Origin: Desulfobacteraceae bacterium
Lineage (GTDB): Bacteria > Desulfobacterota > Desulfobacteria > Desulfobacterales > Desulfosarcinaceae
Direction of reading: 5' to 3'
Length of the DNA stretch: 64,000 nucleotides
NCBI GenBank assembly: GCA_013003715.1
Contig: JABDIN010000093.1
Coordinates: 1 to 64,000, forward strand
Below, piece by piece: positions 60,970 through 64,000 of the stretch (positions are counted from its first letter, which is position 1; each line of letters opens with the position of its first letter). Both the position numbers and the translations under genes were made by a program. The notes beneath the pieces are model-generated. The model did not search any database, was not told where the DNA came from, and saw nothing but the letters and a program-made list of their open reading frames with translations.

Positions 60970-63562
60970 ATTGCCTGTCCGCTTTTGTCTGAAATCGCAT
61001 TTTCTCCCCGTCCGCATCCACCAGGAGCGATGATCCTTCCAGAATTTCACCTTTTAAAATGGCCATTGCCAGCGGGTTCTCAATGAATTGTTGAATGGCA
61101 CGTTTCAACGGCCGGGCCCCATATACGGGATCATACCCGTTTTTCACCAGTAATTCCCGGGCCGCAACCGACAACTCAAGGGCTATGTTTTTCTCTGCCA
61201 GCCGCCGGGCAAAGCTTTTCATCTGAATATCCACAATTTCCCCGATCTGATCCGGGGACAGGTTCAGAAATATGATGTTTTCGTCGATGCGGTTCAAAAA
61301 TTCCGGCTTGAAATGACCGCGCAGTGCCTCGGTCACCCGCCGCTCCATCTCGGTACGATTGCCGGTCCCCAATTCCTGAATCCACTGGCTGCCGACATTG
61401 GACGTCATGATGATGATGGTGTTTTTAAAATCCACTGTCTTGCCATGCCCGTCGGTCATGCGGCCATCGTCCAGAATCTGAAGCAGGACATTGAACACTT
61501 CCGGGTGAGCTTTCTCGATTTCATCAAACAATACCACTGAATAAGGGCGCCGCCGCACAGCTTCCGTGAGATAACCCCCTTCATCATACCCCACATACCC
61601 TGGAGGTGCGCCGATAAGTCTGGACACCGAGTGCTTTTCCATATACTCGGACATGTCCACCCGCACCATGGCCTGTTCACTATCGAAAATAAATGCCGCC
61701 AGGGCCTTGGCCAACTCGGTCTTCCCTACGCCGGTGGGTCCCATGAAGATAAACGATCCGATGGGACGGTCTGGGTCCTGAAGCCCGGACCTTGCGCGCC
61801 GCACCGCATTGGATACGGCGGTGATGGCCAAATGCTGGCCGATGACCCGTTCGCCCAGCCGGTCTTCCATGCGGACCAGCTTCTCCCGTTCGCTCTCCAG
61901 CATTTTCCGGACCGGAATCCCGGTCCATCGGGATATCACCTCGGCAATGTCCTCGTCGTCCACCTCTTCCTTGAGCATTTTCCGGTCGGTTTGCAACACC
62001 GCCAGCGCCTGGCGTTCTGTTTCCAGCTGCTTTTCCAGATCCGAGGCTTTACCGTATCGTAATTCCGCCACCAGGGCCAGATTACCCTCACGTTCCGCCT
62101 GCTGCTCCTGATTTCCCAGTTGTTCGATGGCTGCCTTGGTTTTCCGGATGGCCTGGATGGCCGATTTTTCACTTTCCCAATGGGTTTTCATCCCGGTGAT
62201 ATCCGCCCGCATCGACTCCAGCTCGTTTTCCAGCTTTTCGAGACGCTGAACGGATGCGGGATCTTTCTCTTTTTTCAGGGCTTGCCGTTCTATCTCGGCC
62301 TGGGTGATTTTCCGCTGAATCTCATCAATCTCCTGCGGCATACTGTCGATTTCAATACGCAGCTTGGAAGCGCATTCATCGATTAAATCGATGGCTTTGT
62401 CCGGTAAAAACCGGTCCGCGATATACCGCTGAGATAGCGTGGCCGCCGCTACTATGGCTGAATCCTTTATACGAACCCCGTGGTGAACTTCATATTTTTC
62501 CTTGAGTCCGCGAAGAATGGAAATGGTGTCTTCGATGGTCGGCTCCAGCACCATGGCCGGTTGGAATCGCCGCTCCAGCGCCGCATCCTTCTCGATGTAC
62601 TTGCGATATTCATTCAAGGTAGTGGCCCCCACACACCTTAAGGTTCCACGGGCCAGAGCGGGTTTGAGCATATTCGAGGCATCCATGGCGCCTTCAGCCG
62701 CGCCGGCCCCCACCAGGGTATGCAATTCATCAATAAATAGAATGACCTCTCCCTCTGCCTTTTCCACCTCTTTGAGCACCGCCTTGAGCCGGTCTTCGAA
62801 CTCACCCCTGTATTTGGCACCGGCGATCAGAGCACCCATGTCCAGCGCCACCAGCCGCCTGTTTTTCAATGACTCGGAGACATCTCCGGCCACAATACGC
62901 TGGGCCAATCCTTCCACAATGGCGGTTTTCCCCACGCCGGGTTCTCCGATGAGTACCGGGTTGTTCTTGGTGCGCCGGGAAAGCACCTGGACGATTCTGC
63001 GTATTTCATCATCCCGGCCGATCACCGGATCGAGCTTGCCGAGCCGGGCCAGGTCAGTTAAATCCCTGGAGAACTTATCCAGGGCCTGGTACTTTTCCTC
63101 GGGATTGGGATCGGTAATGCGCTGGGTTCCCCGGATATCCTTGAGCACAGTGAGGATTCGTTCGGGTGTCACACCATTTTTTGCCAGGATACCGGCGGCA
63201 TCACCTGATTTTTCACCGGCAATGGATATAAACAGATGCTCATGGCTCACATATTCATCCTTCATTTTGGCGGCCTCGCCGAACGCCGCCTCCAGCACCG
63301 CATTTGTCCGACTGGAAATGTATACCTGGTCCACCTTGCCCACCCGGGGCATCTTATCGAGCACCTGAGCGAGATCGTTGAGGACCATGGTCCCCGAAAC
63401 ACCTAGTTTGTCCATCATGGACCGCGCCACGCTCTCCTTATCATCCAGCATCACGGTCAGCAAATGCTCGGGTTCGATTTGCTGGTGGTTTCGCCCGGCA
63501 GCCAGGGACTGAGCGTTTTGAATCAGCTCCTGTGATTTGATGGTAAATTTGTCCAGCCTCAT
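60968..63562 (-). CDS. clpB: ATP-dependent chaperone ClpB
   Basis: 864 residues, full-length disaggregase that works with DnaK/DnaJ/GrpE to dissolve protein aggregates. Clp_N domain (1-145), first AAA+ with Walker A GEPGVGKT (206-213), coiled middle domain (about 410-530) with the ClpB-specific long M helices, second AAA+ with Walker A GPTGVGKT (about 605) and the C-terminal domain. CAGGAGG precedes the ATG. The middle domain and the absence of the ClpX/P-loop IGF tripeptide separate it from ClpA/C. No sigma-32 or CIRCE element is evident upstream. Confidence 0.97.
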   Translation of the reverse strand: MRLDKFTIKSQELIQNAQSLAAGRNHQQIEPEHLLTVMLDDKESVARSMMDKLGVSGTMVLNDLAQVLDKMPRVGKVDQVYISSRTNAVLEAAFGEAAKMKDEYVSHEHLFISIAGEKSGDAAGILAKNGVTPERILTVLKDIRGTQRITDPNPEEKYQALDKFSRDLTDLARLGKLDPVIGRDDEIRRIVQVLSRRTKNNPVLIGEPGVGKTAIVEGLAQRIVAGDVSESLKNRRLVALDMGALIAGAKYRGEFEDRLKAVLKEVEKAEGEVILFIDELHTLVGAGAAEGAMDASNMLKPALARGTLRCVGATTLNEYRKYIEKDAALERRFQPAMVLEPTIEDTISILRGLKEKYEVHHGVRIKDSAIVAAATLSQRYIADRFLPDKAIDLIDECASKLRIEIDSMPQEIDEIQRKITQAEIERQALKKEKDPASVQRLEKLENELESMRADITGMKTHWESEKSAIQAIRKTKAAIEQLGNQEQQAEREGNLALVAELRYGKASDLEKQLETERQALAVLQTDRKMLKEEVDDEDIAEVISRWTGIPVRKMLESEREKLVRMEDRLGERVIGQHLAITAVSNAVRRARSGLQDPDRPIGSFIFMGPTGVGKTELAKALAAFIFDSEQAMVRVDMSEYMEKHSVSRLIGAPPGYVGYDEGGYLTEAVRRRPYSVVLFDEIEKAHPEVFNVLLQILDDGRMTDGHGKTVDFKNTIIIMTSNVGSQWIQELGTGNRTEMERRVTEALRGHFKPEFLNRIDENIIFLNLSPDQIGEIVDIQMKSFARRLAEKNIALELSVAARELLVKNGYDPVYGARPLKRAIQQFIENPLAMAILKGEILEGSSLLVDADGEKMRFQTKADRQ

Positions 63563-63627
63563 CTATCGTCCTCCTGATAAAATAGTAATTTCGGGCTCAT
63601 AGATAGTGATCCGATTTTCGCCCAATA

Positions 63628-63655
63628 AACTAACCACTGAGGAAAAAGTGTCAAT
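63628..63655 (-). promoter_or_regulatory. clpB promoter candidate
   Basis: On the minus strand TTGACA (63650-63655), 16-bp spacer, TAGTTT (63628-63633). The -35 is perfect and the -10 is fair. It is a vegetative-type promoter, not a heat-shock consensus. Confidence 0.35.
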
Positions 63656-63751
63656 GCTGTTTGGATAATATTATTATTTTTGTGAGAGTCGAAAAGTAAT
63701 GTCTCTGCCCTGCTGATGATTGCTCGCGTGGATCACCGGCGGACCATGCGA

Positions 63752-64000
63752 CTATACCGGTTGCAGGCTGTGATACAACGCGATACCGGCGGCCGTGGAA
63801 AGATTGAGACAACGGATATCGTCGGTGATGGGGATGCGATAGGCGACATGGCGATACGCTTCAAGGATGGACACGGGCAATCCCCTGGTCTCGGAGCCGA
63901 AAACCAGAAAGTAACGCCGGGGGGAGGGCATCTCCCAAATCAAACGGTCGGCGGTCTTCGTCAGCACCGCCACCTCGTTGTCGCCAGGCTTCATTTCACT
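63752..64000 (-). CDS. tRNA (cytidine/uridine-2'-O-)-methyltransferase TrmL-like, N-terminal part beyond the window
   Basis: The last 82 codons of a leftward SpoU/SPOUT methyltransferase; the frame is open to the window edge. The C-terminal trefoil-knot motifs are visible: YFLVFGSETRGLP (motif 2) and YRIPITDDIRCLNLSTAAGIALYHSL (motif 3, split over the last 40 residues). TrmL methylates the wobble base of tRNA-Leu. Assignment to TrmL within the SPOUT group is likely from the short end and the GSETRGLP spacing, but the N terminus would be needed to be sure. Confidence 0.82.
   Translation of the reverse strand, partial: SEMKPGDNEVAVLTKTADRLIWEMPSPRRYFLVFGSETRGLPVSILEAYRHVAYRIPITDDIRCLNLSTAAGIALYHSLQPV

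Noticed and set aside
63563-63751. Heat-shock (sigma-32) or CIRCE control of clpB
   Set aside because: Neither consensus is present; only a vegetative-type promoter candidate is seen.
1-64000. tRNA, rRNA, CRISPR arrays, insertion sequences and prophage genes
   Set aside because: No T-loop/acceptor patterns, regularly spaced direct repeats, transposase, integrase or phage structural proteins were recognised on either strand.

Overview
The window reads as chromosomal DNA of a Gram-negative anaerobe, most likely a sulfate-reducer-type member of the Desulfobacterota. This is inferred from gene content, not from a marker gene: there is no rRNA or tRNA here. Supporting signs are the hemA-ccsA-met8 heme/cytochrome c cluster, many PAS/two-component proteins, TAXI-TRAP, tripartite tricarboxylate and Fe/phosphonate-type ABC importers, paired b and b' ATP synthase subunits, and a cytoplasmic arylsulfotransferase-like protein. 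Genes are dense on both strands, base composition looks even, and no insertion sequence, prophage or CRISPR array is visible. The only repeat family is a 130-bp element with long inverted ends, present twice.

Layout. 1-5.4 kb: PAS sensor (partial), a REC-first histidine kinase, a MauE-like/rhodanese pair, upp and rlpA. 5.6-13.4 kb: a leftward operon tctC-tctB-tctA-glutaredoxin fusion-arylsulfotransferase-like, facing a rightward GntR regulator and a taurine:pyruvate-type aminotransferase. 13.5-21.9 kb: rhodanese, hybrid kinase, CNNM/CBS protein, RNase M5-like protein, patatin phospholipase and small proteins. 22.1-25.1 kb: TetR/hydrolase pair and an MFS transporter. 25.4-28.1 kb: hisI-hisG-aminotransferase. 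28.3-37.8 kb: PhnD-like binding protein, kinase and sigma-54 activator, followed by an ABC importer with a good sigma-54 promoter and a dyad upstream site, then glycerate kinase. 38.3-47.3 kb: PBP1A, then a DctB-like sensor kinase, NarL-type regulator and TAXI-TRAP transporter. 47.3-56.7 kb (leftward): radical SAM protein, rnc, PHP phosphoesterase, dksA, fabD, hemA, ccsA, met8, MBL hydrolase and DHH phosphoesterase. 57.0-60.9 kb: a membrane-sector (F0) ATP synthase operon. 61-64 kb: clpB and a partial tRNA methyltransferase.

The most striking system is the F0 operon atpZ-atpI-atpB-(large c)-(small c)-b'-b. It has no F1 genes and ends in a strong terminator. The large c protein is four complete c-type hairpins (eight membrane helices) in one 324-residue chain, with a period of about 81 residues. 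Only the first hairpin keeps the ion-binding glutamate (E65); in hairpins 2, 3 and 4 it is glutamine (Q145, Q226, Q307). The gene immediately downstream encodes an ordinary single-hairpin c subunit with E32, E65, S66, T67 and Y70, the pattern of sodium-binding two-carboxylate rotors. The simplest reading is a mixed rotor ring in which the large subunit lowers the number of ions carried per turn. This resembles in principle the c1/c2/3 ring of Acetobacterium woodii but with one site per four hairpins.

Other systems that hang together are the tripartite transporter/arylsulfotransferase-like/aminotransferase locus, the binding-protein-kinase-sigma-54 relay onto an ABC importer, and a TetR regulator whose near-identical operators lie at its own start and inside the start of the neighbouring hydrolase gene.
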